From Euryarchaeota archaeon UBA258 (GTDB taxonomy: Archaea > Thermoplasmatota > Poseidoniia > Poseidoniales > Poseidoniaceae): DNA of 37,969 bases. The translations under genes and the position numbers were made by a program. Location: positions 1 through 37,969 of the forward strand of contig DAPR01000049.1 in assembly GCA_002502605.1 (NCBI GenBank), read 5' to 3'. The stretch's first letter is position 1, and the number at the start of each line of letters is the position of its first letter. A model generated the notes under the pieces. The model was not told the origin of the DNA. It saw nothing but the letters and a program-made list of their open reading frames with translations, and did not search any database. Positions 6,262 to 14,669 of this stretch are shown one piece after another.

Positions 6262-8412
6262 TCATCCTTGTTCGACATGCGCTAATTCCCTTCGCGTTTG
6301 TGCAGGATCGATGAACAGGGCTCCGAAAATCACGAATGTTTCAAGCACAGCCGCAATCAGGAAGAGGGTCGGGTAATCAAAGCGCGAAGAAATTGGATCG
6401 GTCAATTGGTAGCCTATAATGGAGGAGACGTTCATCATGGCCATGTATGCAGTGAACTGCGTGCCGCCCACTTCGCTCCATGTCACTCGCATCACCAAGG
6501 AATAGATGTTGATGGTCACAAGGCCCCATGCGAAGGTACGGATCGACCACATGACCATCATGAAACTTCCACTGCTCCACATGGATTCACTCATGCCCCA
6601 CAGTGAAGTGGTCAAGGCGGTGAACAATGCCCCGTAAATGATGACTGATTTTCCACCAAACCGTCGTCCGAGTTGACCACCTGCAAGATAGCCAAGCATG
6701 GTGAAGACGAGGATGAGGCCGCCCTTGGTGACGTTGAACTCTTCCACCGTCCATCCCAATTCACGAACAAACAGCAGCGGCAGGACAGGTATGAGGAAGA
6801 ACGAGAGGGACATGACCAAACTGAGCACGATGCCCAATTGTGCAGAACGCATTGAAAAGGCAATTTTGACCTTGCCGATGATTTCCCTGAAGTCACCTTG
6901 GTCATGTTCCACCTCGACTTCTGTGGTGCCTTCGCTCCATGGAAACCGCTTTTCACCGGGCCGTTCGGTCATCAACAGCGGAACGAGCATGATCACAACG
7001 AGGATTGGAATCTGAAGCAAAATGGTTCCCTTGATACCAAGCGTTCCAATGACGAGACCGAGCCCAGCACCACCAATGATGCCACCCACTGATTTGGCTG
7101 TGAACATGTAGCTGTTGACCTTCTCCATTTCGTGAGGTTGCAACACATCGACGGCCAGAGCATCGGTGCTGACGTCTTGAAGCGATGTGAAGATGTTGTA
7201 CACCAAAAACATCCATGCCATTGTGAGGACATTTTCCTCCGGGTTTGGAATCAACATCATCGAAGCAAGCACCACAATCATGCCGCTTTGAGCGAGAAGA
7301 ATCCATGGACGGCGTCGCCCCATGTCCGGGAATTGGAATCGGTCAATGACTGGACCCCAGAGGAACTTCACCGACCATGGCAACGTTCCGAGGGTCAGCA
7401 TCAACGCCAACTCAGAGGCACCAACGCCTTTGTCAGCCAAGAAGGTGAGGAATGCGATGGTGATGAACCCCCACGGAATTCCTTGCGCCACATACAAGGC
7501 ACACAAGGTGAGGACGCGGGCGCGATAACTGTCGACGAGGGTTTCACCTTCAGAGGAGGAACCCTTCACGCCATCAATCGATTCTTCTTCTTCCAAAACC
7601 ATACTCATTTGGAACCTTTCTCGATTGAGGGAGATGAACCCAACAAACGCAATCATACCCAATAACCAGGGTGAAAACATTAGGGCGGAAATCACACCTG
7701 AGCCAACGTTCAACGAAGCGACCTCTTCGCCGTCACTCCCACCGTTTGGGTTGCTGGCACCGGGGTCTGATGCGTTCAGAACGGGGAAGGTTCCTGCCAC
7801 CTCTAAGCCGTCGGTGTTGTCGGAATAATAGATGCGGAATTTCGCTTCGCATTGAGCAAGGACCTTGTTCAAGTCGAAGCACTCGGCCAGTGTGGGTTCG
7901 GGTTTGTTGAACTGAACTTTCAATTCAGGAACGCTTCCCTGTTCCCAGTATGTCATGTTCTCAGTGATCTGAATTTGCCAAGTCAGTTGTTCATTCGAGA
8001 AGGTTGGTACGATGAATTCCTTGGAAGCCAAAACCTCCATTCCACTGGTGAGTGAAAGCACCAAATCATCGCCATCGCTTGTTTCTGAGGACTGAATCAA
8101 GAATCCAAGGTTGAAGGAAATGACGCCATCCACGTCAAGGTAAAGCGGTGAGGCCAAGGGGTCATCAAGTGGGCAGGAAAATTCGATGTTTTCTGTGCTG
8201 TCGTACTCTCCGAATCCAGTTTGAGTTTCCCCATCAGATGCGAAGTGGTTGAAGCAGTTTCCGCTCTGCAAAGCGGCATCCCCCCACAGGTACATTGTTG
8301 GACGTTCTGTGCTCGGTTGCTTGTCAGGATCTGATTGTGCGGCAACCTGCCCGATGGTCAATGAAAACAACATCAACAGCACAAGGGCGAGTGGAAGACC
8401 TCGTCGTGCCAT
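6262..8412 (-). CDS. MFS transporter (AmpG/PAT-like) with exported N-terminal domain
   Basis: This 716-residue protein joins two parts. Residues about 1-30 are a signal peptide (LPLALVLLMLFSLTIGQVAA). It is followed by about 200 extracytoplasmic residues with four or more cysteines (CFNHFASDGE, CPLDDPLASPLYLDVDGVISF, ECFDLNKVLAQCEAKFRIYY). A transmembrane helix (LMFSPWLLGMIAFVGFISL) leads into a twelve-helix MFS domain from about residue 300. YVAQGIPWGFITIAFLTFLA, KFLWGPVIDRFQF-x-x-x-GRRRPWIL and LQDVSTDALAVDVL resemble the AmpG/PAT (acetyl-CoA, muropeptide) branch. The carrier substrate is not predictable. GTG at 8424 and ATG at 8412 are both open; the ATG best fits the signal peptide. It shares a 117-base divergent region with the lipoprotein gene. 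Confidence 0.82.
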   Translation of the reverse strand: MARRGLPLALVLLMLFSLTIGQVAAQSDPDKQPSTERPTMYLWGDAALQSGNCFNHFASDGETQTGFGEYDSTENIEFSCPLDDPLASPLYLDVDGVISFNLGFLIQSSETSDGDDLVLSLTSGMEVLASKEFIVPTFSNEQLTWQIQITENMTYWEQGSVPELKVQFNKPEPTLAECFDLNKVLAQCEAKFRIYYSDNTDGLEVAGTFPVLNASDPGASNPNGGSDGEEVASLNVGSGVISALMFSPWLLGMIAFVGFISLNRERFQMSMVLEEEESIDGVKGSSSEGETLVDSYRARVLTLCALYVAQGIPWGFITIAFLTFLADKGVGASELALMLTLGTLPWSVKFLWGPVIDRFQFPDMGRRRPWILLAQSGMIVVLASMMLIPNPEENVLTMAWMFLVYNIFTSLQDVSTDALAVDVLQPHEMEKVNSYMFTAKSVGGIIGGAGLGLVIGTLGIKGTILLQIPILVVIMLVPLLMTERPGEKRFPWSEGTTEVEVEHDQGDFREIIGKVKIAFSMRSAQLGIVLSLVMSLSFFLIPVLPLLFVRELGWTVEEFNVTKGGLILVFTMLGYLAGGQLGRRFGGKSVIIYGALFTALTTSLWGMSESMWSSGSFMMVMWSIRTFAWGLVTINIYSLVMRVTWSEVGGTQFTAYMAMMNVSSIIGYQLTDPISSRFDYPTLFLIAAVLETFVIFGALFIDPAQTRRELAHVEQG

Positions 8413-8500
8413 TGACCCAACCACCGACCAAGACCATTCAAAGGTGTCGAAGCGGTGATTGACAACCCCGAATACTGTACGGTTGTGACCATCGTTGGCA

Positions 8501-8508
8501 TTTTATAC
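8501..8508 (+). promoter_or_regulatory. TATA box of the lipoprotein gene
   Basis: TTTTATAC is centred about 24 bases upstream of the ATG at 8529, so transcription would start at or next to the start codon (leaderless mRNA). An inverted repeat ACAACC-N13-GGTTGT lies just upstream, near 8462-8486. Confidence 0.55.
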
Positions 8509-8528
8509 GCTGGCAAAGAGGCTCAACC

Positions 8529-9284
8529 ATGGGTCACCTGAAGCAACTGCTCGTGCTGGCTCTCTTCTGTTCCGCAACGCTGGCCGGTTGCATTGGACCA
8601 TCATCCGATGAATCCATGATCGACCTTGTTGTGGACCTCGAGACAACTTCGGGTACGGTCGTCGAAACATACCTCGATGGTGAACTTGTGTCCCTCGATG
8701 CAGTGGACGTGAGCTTTGATTTTTCTCAAACCACATCTTCGCTTGACCTCGTGAAGTTTGGTCTTGATGCCATGGATGGCAGCGAACCAATGACCATCGA
8801 TGCGAGCGAATCTTCAACCCTTACGCACTCCTTTGTTGAACACGGCATCCACAATGTCACTCTGTTCGCCATCGATGCTGCAGGAACGCAGAACAATCAA
8901 AGCGCATCCATTCGAATTGATTTGCGAATTGAGTGGAGTGAGCAAGGCACGAATGAACCAATGGCATTGCCATTTAACCCGACACCGAACAACGGTGGCA
9001 CTCATCCTGTTATGATCGAGATCAATTCGACGGTGGAAAACCCAAGCCTCATCCAAGGCATCTCTGGTGGCGGTCAGACCGTTCAATTTTCATGGAACAT
9101 CGTTGACGAACTCGACGACACCTGCCAAAGCAAAAACGGACAAGCGGAGGACGGAAACGCAGACACGTGGAGTACGGTTCACTTCAACACCTACCTTTTG
9201 CATGAATTGAGGGTTGTTCTTGAAGATGGGCAAGATGCGCTCAACATTCAGCAAACTGTTTTGATTGTCTATGCAGATGATTGA
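8529..9284 (+). CDS. Predicted exported lipoprotein, function unknown
   Basis: This 251-residue protein begins with a short basic region, a hydrophobic stretch (LLVLALFCSATLAG) and Cys21 in a lipobox-like LAGC, so it should be exported and may be lipid-anchored. Two beta-rich segments follow. SLDLVKFGLDAMDGSEPMTI with THSFVEHGIHNVTLFAIDAAG resembles PKD-like beta sandwiches, in which a G-x-Y/H-x-V-x-L-x-V-x-D strand is typical. The second half has VQFSWNIVDELDDTCQSKNG and no recognisable enzyme motif. It is transcribed away from the MFS gene from a well-placed TATA box and lies 147 bases before the eS1 gene. A substrate-binding or surface role is a guess. Confidence 0.72.
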   Translation: MGHLKQLLVLALFCSATLAGCIGPSSDESMIDLVVDLETTSGTVVETYLDGELVSLDAVDVSFDFSQTTSSLDLVKFGLDAMDGSEPMTIDASESSTLTHSFVEHGIHNVTLFAIDAAGTQNNQSASIRIDLRIEWSEQGTNEPMALPFNPTPNNGGTHPVMIEINSTVENPSLIQGISGGGQTVQFSWNIVDELDDTCQSKNGQAEDGNADTWSTVHFNTYLLHELRVVLEDGQDALNIQQTVLIVYADD

Positions 9285-9431
9285 TGCACTGAATGGTCAC
9301 TACCTTTGCTCAACCCTCGTTCTTGAGGTTCAACGCCCTCGTTGATGGAGGGGGTTCTTGAAATAGGGGAGGTTTGTCGCAGGCTTGCAAGTGGGGTAGC
9401 CCCCGCAATACACACACCCAGAGTTGATCCC

Positions 9432-10406
9432 ATGGCAAAGAAAGTAAGTGCAAAGGCACGTGCAGCAGCACGTAAGCAACGAGACAAGTGGAAGATGAAG
9501 CGCTGGTACACGATTCGTGCACCACGCAATCCATGGGAATTTAAGAAAATTGGAGAGACAATTGGGGAGTCCGATGAGCACATCATGGGACGAGTGTACG
9601 AAATGACGCAGCAAGAATTCAACGGTGACTTCACCAAGATGCACGTGATCCTTAGGTTCCGTGTCAGCGAGTGTGTTGGCCAAGACGCCTTGACCACATT
9701 CATTGGCCACCACCACCAAACCGACCACATTCGCCGACAAATCCGCCGATACCGTGGAAAGGTCGACGATGTTGTCGATGTCGTTTCAACCGACGGATAC
9801 CTCGTTCGATTGAAGCCTTTGATCATCACGCAGAAGCGTGTTCAAACCTCAATCAAGCAAGCAATGCGAGCCAAGGCCCGAGAACTGATCATCGCCTTTG
9901 CTTCCAAGGCAACCTACGCTAAGATTCAAACTCAAATTTTGGACGGAACCCTCGAAGAAGAAATCCGCAAGGCTGTCAAGCCAATCTACCCCGTCAAGAG
10001 CGTCGCCATCCGTAAGAGCCAACTCTTGCAAGAAGGTGTCGTCAACGAGAAGGGCAAGACCCTCGACGAAATCCACGCAGAAGAAGCTCGAAGCGATGCT
10101 GAACTCAAGGCCAAGAAGGCAGCAGCACTTGCATCGGCTATGGAAGACGAGGAAGAAGAAGGCGACGACGCCCCTTCCATCCTTGACGCCGCTGAAGCAA
10201 TGGAGCCAGCGTCTGAGAAGACCGAGGCACCTGCTGAAGAAGCACCAGCCGAAGAAGCCGCTCCTGAACCAGCACCTGCTGAAGAAGCAGCAGCAGACGT
10301 CGACCACAGCAAGATGACCGTTGCTGAGTTGAAGGAATTGCTCAAGGCCGCTGGAAAGCCTGTCTCTGGAAAGAAGGCAGACTTGATCGCACGCCTCAAC
10401 GAGTGA
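9432..10406 (+). CDS. rps3ae: 30S ribosomal protein eS1 (S3Ae) with C-terminal SAP domain
   Basis: Residues 1-205 are ribosomal protein eS1/S3Ae, located on the small subunit near the mRNA exit. Landmarks are KRWYTIRAPRNPWEFKKIGE, VLRFRVSECVGQDALTTFIG, RRQIRRYRGKVDDVVDVVS and AKARELIIAFASKATYAKIQ. A charged segment and a linker rich in Glu, Ala and Pro follow at about 215-288 (ETEAPAEEAPAEEAAPEPAP-like). The last 35 residues are a SAP motif (MTVAELKELLKAAGKPVSGK then KADLIARLNE), normally a nucleic-acid-binding helix-turn-helix. Archaeal eS1 is usually about 200 residues, so the 324-residue length reflects this extension. An upstream TTG/ATG frame opens 30 codons earlier, but the family starts at MAKK. 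Confidence 0.95.
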   Translation: MAKKVSAKARAAARKQRDKWKMKRWYTIRAPRNPWEFKKIGETIGESDEHIMGRVYEMTQQEFNGDFTKMHVILRFRVSECVGQDALTTFIGHHHQTDHIRRQIRRYRGKVDDVVDVVSTDGYLVRLKPLIITQKRVQTSIKQAMRAKARELIIAFASKATYAKIQTQILDGTLEEEIRKAVKPIYPVKSVAIRKSQLLQEGVVNEKGKTLDEIHAEEARSDAELKAKKAAALASAMEDEEEEGDDAPSILDAAEAMEPASEKTEAPAEEAPAEEAAPEPAPAEEAAADVDHSKMTVAELKELLKAAGKPVSGKKADLIARLNE

Positions 10407-10506
10407 AGCCCACGAACTTCGGTTCGTTTGTATGACCAGCGAAAGCAAGGTCCCCGTGGCTGAGAGGCCACAGGGTTGATATCAACTAAGACGAGGTGGA
10501 ATGAAC

Positions 10507-11295
10507 ATGCAACGGCTCGGTGTGATTGGTGGTACTGGACTCATTGACATGACCTTGGGCGAACAACTGTCTGCTCACGGACTCACACTGGTGCAGCGCG
10601 ATGCGGTCACCGTCGAGACGCCATACGGTGAAGTGCCATTGACGTGCATTGAATTGTCAAAAGGCGATGAGAAGAAGCAACTCATCTTTCTTCAACGCCA
10701 TCACAACAACGGTGCTCCAAGTCGCCCACCGCACATGATTGAACACCGTGCGAACATTCGTGCCTTGCTCGACGCAGGTTGCGAAGCAGTGATGGCGGTC
10801 TGCTCTGTTGGTGCAATCCCTGAAGATTTCCCACCGGGTAAAGTTGCCTTAGCAGGCCAATACATCGATTTCACTGGCCATCAGAGCACGTTCCACGACG
10901 ATGCAGCGGTGTTCACATCGGTCACCGACCCTTTTGATTCGACCCTTAACGAAGCGCTTGAAACGGTGCTGCGCTCCTCTCAAGGCTTCGATGCACAGGA
11001 ACGAATGCGCTACACTTACTGGCTTGCTCAAGGCCCTCACTTTGAAACGAAGGCAGAAATTGACGCCATCGATACGCTTGGTGGCCACATGGTTGGCATG
11101 ACCATGCCAAGGGAAGTCAAACTGGCACGAGAGGTGAACCTCCCATACGCTGCCGTGTGTATTTCTTCGAATTGGGCTGCTGGGCGTGAGCCTGGGAATG
11201 CGAGTCAAGACCTTGATCATCACAGCGTGTCTTCCCAAGCCAACCAAAGGCTGGCGCCTGTCTGGGCCTGCATGCTTCACTTGCTCACAGAATGA
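10507..11295 (+). CDS. mtnP: S-methyl-5'-thioadenosine / purine nucleoside phosphorylase family
   Basis: This 262-residue enzyme should cleave methylthioadenosine (or a purine nucleoside) with phosphate, yielding the base and methylthioribose 1-phosphate. It belongs to the PNP/MTAP family. The start is LGVIGGTGL with the phosphate-binding Gly-rich turn. FLQRHHNNGAPSRPPHMIEH is the R-H-x-x-G-x4-P-x-x-I-N region of the family. AVCSVGAIPEDFPPG, QGPHFETKAEIDAI and GGHMVGMTMPREVKLAREV complete the core. GAGGTG lies 9 bases before the ATG at 10507 and only 3 before the ATG at 10501, so I chose the second. MTA and inosine/guanosine activities cannot be separated by eye. A MazG-like gene follows 25 bases downstream. 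Confidence 0.9.
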   Translation: MQRLGVIGGTGLIDMTLGEQLSAHGLTLVQRDAVTVETPYGEVPLTCIELSKGDEKKQLIFLQRHHNNGAPSRPPHMIEHRANIRALLDAGCEAVMAVCSVGAIPEDFPPGKVALAGQYIDFTGHQSTFHDDAAVFTSVTDPFDSTLNEALETVLRSSQGFDAQERMRYTYWLAQGPHFETKAEIDAIDTLGGHMVGMTMPREVKLAREVNLPYAAVCISSNWAAGREPGNASQDLDHHSVSSQANQRLAPVWACMLHLLTE

Positions 11296-11320
11296 ACATC
11301 GAAGGCATTATCCTCCTTCG

Positions 11321-11707
11321 ATGAAACGCCATGCTATGCAAGGAAAGAGCGTTGATGAGTGGATGGCCCATGAACCCGAACATGAATGGGATGTCATGAT
11401 GAAGAAGGTCGCTGCCTTTCATCACAAGCATGATTTTGAAGCCAATAACGGTCACGATATGGGCTATAGAATCGCTCTCACCGTGGAAGAACTTGGTGAA
11501 TTCGCAGCAGCGGTTACCAAAGGAAAACCCCTTGCAGATTGTGCGGAAGAAATGGCCGATGTTCTGCTCTTGATGATGGGCCATGCCTTGGCCATGGAGG
11601 TCGATTTGAAGGCAGCGTTTGAGGCGAAGTACGCTAAAATCATGCAGCGTCCATCACGCCAGGGTCGCTTGGGTCTGCGCGTGACCGAATACTCACCCGA
11701 TGAATGA
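11321..11707 (+). CDS. MazG-like nucleotide pyrophosphohydrolase
   Basis: This 128-residue all-alpha protein resembles MazG / phosphoribosyl-ATP pyrophosphohydrolase-type enzymes, which hydrolyse NTPs or dNTPs to monophosphates and pyrophosphate. The metal-binding pattern E-x-x-E-(x)n-E-x-x-D is visible as LTVEELGEFAAAVTKGK followed by DCAEEMADVLLLMMGHAL. The tail YAKIMQRPSRQGRL also resembles the family. An upstream frame opens from 11186 inside mtnP, but the ATG at 11321 is the first after mtnP ends and starts just before the conserved region. Its TGA directly abuts the stop of the convergent folA gene (TGATCA). Being next to thyA/folA and a nucleoside phosphorylase suggests nucleotide-pool cleaning. 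Confidence 0.8.
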   Translation: MKRHAMQGKSVDEWMAHEPEHEWDVMMKKVAAFHHKHDFEANNGHDMGYRIALTVEELGEFAAAVTKGKPLADCAEEMADVLLLMMGHALAMEVDLKAAFEAKYAKIMQRPSRQGRLGLRVTEYSPDE

Positions 11708-12175
11708 TCAGCGAATCCAGTGTTGGAACGTCATGGGATGTTCGTCCCTCGGTCCAGCAGGAACATGACGCTCCCCAATGAGGTGGAAGCCTTCGCCTTC
11801 CATGGAAGGGGCATAGGTGTCTGCGTCTTCGACGGTGGTGTGGATGATGGTTTTGTGAACCTCCTTGGTGTGTTCCATGAACAGGGCGTAAATTTCGCCA
11901 CCACCGATGATCATCAATTCCTCATCTTCACCCAAGGCGATGATTGAATCGTAATCCAGCACTTCAACATCCTCTCGAGCGGTGCGTGACATCACAATGT
12001 TTCGTCGACCCGGCAAAGCCTTAGGCAGGCTGTCCCATGTTTTTCTCCCCATGACGATTGTTTTCGACATGGTGACTTGCTTGAAATGTTGCAAATCACT
12101 TGATTGCCTCCAAGGCAGGTCGCCATCTTTACCGATTGCGCCCTCCATGTCGCATGCAAAAATCATTGTGAACAT
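11708..12175 (-). CDS. folA: Dihydrofolate reductase
   Basis: DHFR reduces dihydrofolate to tetrahydrofolate with NADPH. The 155-residue product has the classic landmarks: MIFACDMEGAIGKDGDLPWR, the substrate acid in SSDLQHFKQVT, TIVMGRKTWDSLPKALPGRR, and the NADPH-binding ELMIIGGGEIYALFM. The start lies 9 bases after the thyA stop on the same strand, so the two are almost certainly one operon in which ThyA produces dihydrofolate and DHFR regenerates the cofactor. The protein ends directly against the convergent MazG-like gene. Its length matches single-domain microbial DHFRs. Confidence 0.95.
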   Translation of the reverse strand: MFTMIFACDMEGAIGKDGDLPWRQSSDLQHFKQVTMSKTIVMGRKTWDSLPKALPGRRNIVMSRTAREDVEVLDYDSIIALGEDEELMIIGGGEIYALFMEHTKEVHKTIIHTTVEDADTYAPSMEGEGFHLIGERHVPAGPRDEHPMTFQHWIR

Positions 12176-12184
12176 CTCAACACC

Positions 12185-12979
12185 TCACACTGCAATTGGA
12201 GCGGAAATATGTGGATGGTGTTCGTAACCGATGACCTCGATGTCTTCGTAGGTGAATCCGTCGATGTCCATCACATCTGGATTGAGCTTGAGCCGTGGTA
12301 GGGCCATTGGTTCTCGGGTGATTTGGAGGTTGGCTTGTTCAAGGTGATTGCTGTAGAGGTGTGCATCGCCAATGGTGTGGACGAACGCCCCTGGTTTGAG
12401 TCCACAGACCTGTGCCATCATTTCGGTGAGCAACGCATAGGATGCGATGTTAAACGGGACGCCAAGGAACACATCCGCGCTTCTCTGGTACAGTTGACAG
12501 TTGAGTTTTCCATTGGCGACATGGAATTGGAAAAAGGCGTGACATGGCATCAAAGCCATCTCGTCCAGTTCACCAACGTTCCATGCAGAGACAATGATTC
12601 TGCGGCTGTTTGGATTGTTCTTGATCATGTCAATGGCTTGTTCAACTTGGTCAATGATGCGACCGTCTTTCGCTTCCCAGCGCCGCCACTGCTTGCCATA
12701 GACGGGTCCAAGGTCGCCGTTTTCATCGGCCCATTCGTTCCAAATACGAACGCCATTTTCTTGCAGGTAAGCGACGTTTGTGTCACCTTTCAGAAACCAC
12801 AGCAGTTCATGGACAATCGAGCGCAGGTGCAACTTCTTGGTGGTGACCATGGGGAAGCCCTTCGAGAGGTCAAATCGCATTTGGTGGCCGAACACAGAAA
12901 GGGTTCCAGTGCCCGTGCGGTCACCTTTCTCTTCACCCTCATTGAGGATTCTTTGAATCAGTTCATGGTACTCTTGCAT
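12185..12979 (-). CDS. thyA: Thymidylate synthase ThyA
   Basis: ThyA methylates dUMP to dTMP using methylene-tetrahydrofolate. At 264 residues it has the same length as E. coli ThyA and aligns to it, from memory, without gaps. Landmarks are [75 protein letters not shown], the nucleophile Cys146 in [31 protein letters not shown] and [11 protein letters not shown]. An open frame extends 30 codons further upstream to 13069 and into the neighbouring gene, but the family length and start support 12979. The close match to bacterial ThyA, rather than ThyX or archaeal-type TS, suggests ancient transfer from bacteria. Confidence 0.97.
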   Translation of the reverse strand: MQEYHELIQRILNEGEEKGDRTGTGTLSVFGHQMRFDLSKGFPMVTTKKLHLRSIVHELLWFLKGDTNVAYLQENGVRIWNEWADENGDLGPVYGKQWRRWEAKDGRIIDQVEQAIDMIKNNPNSRRIIVSAWNVGELDEMALMPCHAFFQFHVANGKLNCQLYQRSADVFLGVPFNIASYALLTEMMAQVCGLKPGAFVHTIGDAHLYSNHLEQANLQITREPMALPRLKLNPDVMDIDGFTYEDIEVIGYEHHPHISAPIAV

Positions 12980-13035
12980 GGACTCACCACACCTTCGTTG
13001 GACCGGAGGCACTTGAGGGTTCTTGATGGACTGCT

Positions 13036-13719
13036 TCACACAGCCAAGAACATCACGTCTTCTGGGCATTGAGGATCTTCGAGGTAGGCTTCGACGTGCT
13101 TGCGATCAAATTCATTGAGCAATTCCGCCATAATTGGCTGGATGTCTTCCAACTCCCAAGCGCGACAAACATACCAACTGCGAGCCATTTCACCTAAGAT
13201 GCCAATGGCATTCATGTGTTGGCCTGCCTGATAACAATCCACGGCAAATTCGATCGCTTGGTAATCCAGTTCCTTGAGCCGGAGGTCCCGCTCTAGACAT
13301 TCAAATGGCTCTTCCAATTGCGCCATTGCTTTCTTGCTGAGCGTCGAAGGGGTGTGTTGAATCGGCCATCCCATATTGCCGAGCAAAACCAAACTGATCA
13401 TGGCATCGGTTGAGGGGGTCATGACATCAGACCTGTTGCGAAGCACACATACGCTGCGTTGCCCCATCATGATGTCAAGGTGTGGATCGCCTCCGTGAAT
13501 TCTCGCCTTCATTGAGGCGAAGATGTTGACTTGAACCCCTGGTGCGCCGTCATCGGACATCAGAAACGGAATGCTTGACGTTTGTGAGATGTGCCAGCGA
13601 GGTGATTCATTGACGAGGTTGATCAGCAGGTCAAGTCCACGGAGTTCTGCTGCGATTTGTTTTGGGCATGCGCCTTCGAGAACATTCAGGTTGCCGAGCG
13701 GAGTCGCTATAGGTTTCAC
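13036..13719 (-). CDS. Conserved-looking protein of unknown function
   Basis: I do not recognise this 227-residue protein. It starts at a GTG, has no signal peptide or clear transmembrane segment, and reads as a soluble alpha/beta then alpha protein. The first half includes [20 protein letters not shown] and [20 protein letters not shown]. The second half is helical with [20 protein letters not shown], which could form a TPR-like helical pair. A T-rich TTTAACT on the minus strand about 25 bases upstream could be its TATA box. It lies between plsC and thyA on the same strand and ends 56 bases before thyA, so it may be co-transcribed with the dTMP genes. No function is proposed. Confidence 0.6.
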   Translation of the reverse strand: MKPIATPLGNLNVLEGACPKQIAAELRGLDLLINLVNESPRWHISQTSSIPFLMSDDGAPGVQVNIFASMKARIHGGDPHLDIMMGQRSVCVLRNRSDVMTPSTDAMISLVLLGNMGWPIQHTPSTLSKKAMAQLEEPFECLERDLRLKELDYQAIEFAVDCYQAGQHMNAIGILGEMARSWYVCRAWELEDIQPIMAELLNEFDRKHVEAYLEDPQCPEDVMFLAV

Positions 13720-13755
13720 ACAAGAAAAACATTCAACACTAGTTAAACATACACC

Positions 13756-14541
13756 TCAAGGGGCACCAAGAGACACGAGGCTCTGCATCAACTGGTCAGT
13801 AAATTTACGATACAGGAGGGCCAGTTGTGAGCGGATTTCATGGTCTTCTAAGTCCTTCATGGCCATGAGAGAATCCTTGGTCATCGCCCCGCCTTTTTCG
13901 TGACCCAACCATTCAGCCCAGGTGAGGCCCTTGCCAGCGTTCATGGTGACAGGCCGCCAAATTCGAGGGAATTTATGCGTTTGCGGTTCCATCATGGTGC
14001 GCGTACCAACAAGTGCAATCGGCACAACCACGGCGTGAGGATAACTGGCTGCCAGTCGGGCAACACCCGTTTTACCAGGCAGTAAAAACGGTGCTTCTGT
14101 GCGTTTTGAGCGGGTGCCTTCAGGGAAAATACCGAGCGCTGCTCCACTTTCAAGGACATCGGCGGCATTGGTGAGCGCATCGTTACCGCCGTCGCCACGC
14201 TTGGTTTCGATTTGTCCGGTTGCCCGCATCACAATTGCAATGCCTGCGTTCTTGAAATGCCCGTCCTTCGCAAGGTAGCGTACAGATCGGCGAACGCTGG
14301 CGATCACCATGATTGGGTCGACGTGCGAGAGGTGGTTTGCCGCCAAGATCACTGCTCCTTTGCGAGGAATGTGGTGAATCCCGTTGAGTTTCATGTTCAC
14401 AATTGGCCTCAATATCGGTGAAATCAACCAGCGAATGATGCTGTAATTTGGCGTAGGTGCCAGCGGGGTATCGTTGATCGGAATTCGCCAATGGGCCTCA
14501 AGTGTGGACCATGCATTGAGCACTTCTTCGTTATGGTCCAT
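13756..14541 (-). CDS. plsC: 1-acyl-sn-glycerol-3-phosphate acyltransferase family protein (PlsC-like)
   Basis: This 261-residue protein has the diagnostic acyltransferase blocks: the H-x4-D catalytic motif in AANHLSHVDPIMV, the substrate-phosphate motif IFPEGTRSKR, and VVPIALVGTRTM as block IV. A hydrophobic N-terminal segment (IIRWLISPILRPIVNM) should dock it to the membrane. In bacteria PlsC acylates lysophosphatidic acid. Archaea normally make ether lipids, and the role of such genes in uncultured marine Euryarchaeota is unsettled. GGAG lies just upstream of the ATG. It heads the minus-strand run of plsC, unknown gene, thyA and folA, and is divergent from the exported protein at 14670. 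Confidence 0.88.
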   Translation of the reverse strand: MDHNEEVLNAWSTLEAHWRIPINDTPLAPTPNYSIIRWLISPILRPIVNMKLNGIHHIPRKGAVILAANHLSHVDPIMVIASVRRSVRYLAKDGHFKNAGIAIVMRATGQIETKRGDGGNDALTNAADVLESGAALGIFPEGTRSKRTEAPFLLPGKTGVARLAASYPHAVVVPIALVGTRTMMEPQTHKFPRIWRPVTMNAGKGLTWAEWLGHEKGGAMTKDSLMAMKDLEDHEIRSQLALLYRKFTDQLMQSLVSLGAP

Positions 14542-14669
14542 GCTCCTTCCGCTGTTTGTTTAGATTTATCACTTGCCGAAAAAAAAACTCGGAAGTCCGT
14601 GTTCCACCGGCGAACGGATGGAGCGGTGGGCGTGCGAAGAATCAAAGCATTGGCCATCGGGCATGAAGC

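Noticed and set aside
9849..10448. Minus-strand open frames opposite the eS1 gene, rich in Cys, Phe or Ser/Ala
   Set aside because: They are reverse-strand images of the repetitive Glu/Ala/Lys coding region and of the SAP tail.
14577..14600. A run of A bases flanked by CCGA/TCGG upstream of plsC
   Set aside because: It looks like a terminator hairpin or T-tract, but it sits in a divergent promoter region with no gene ending there.
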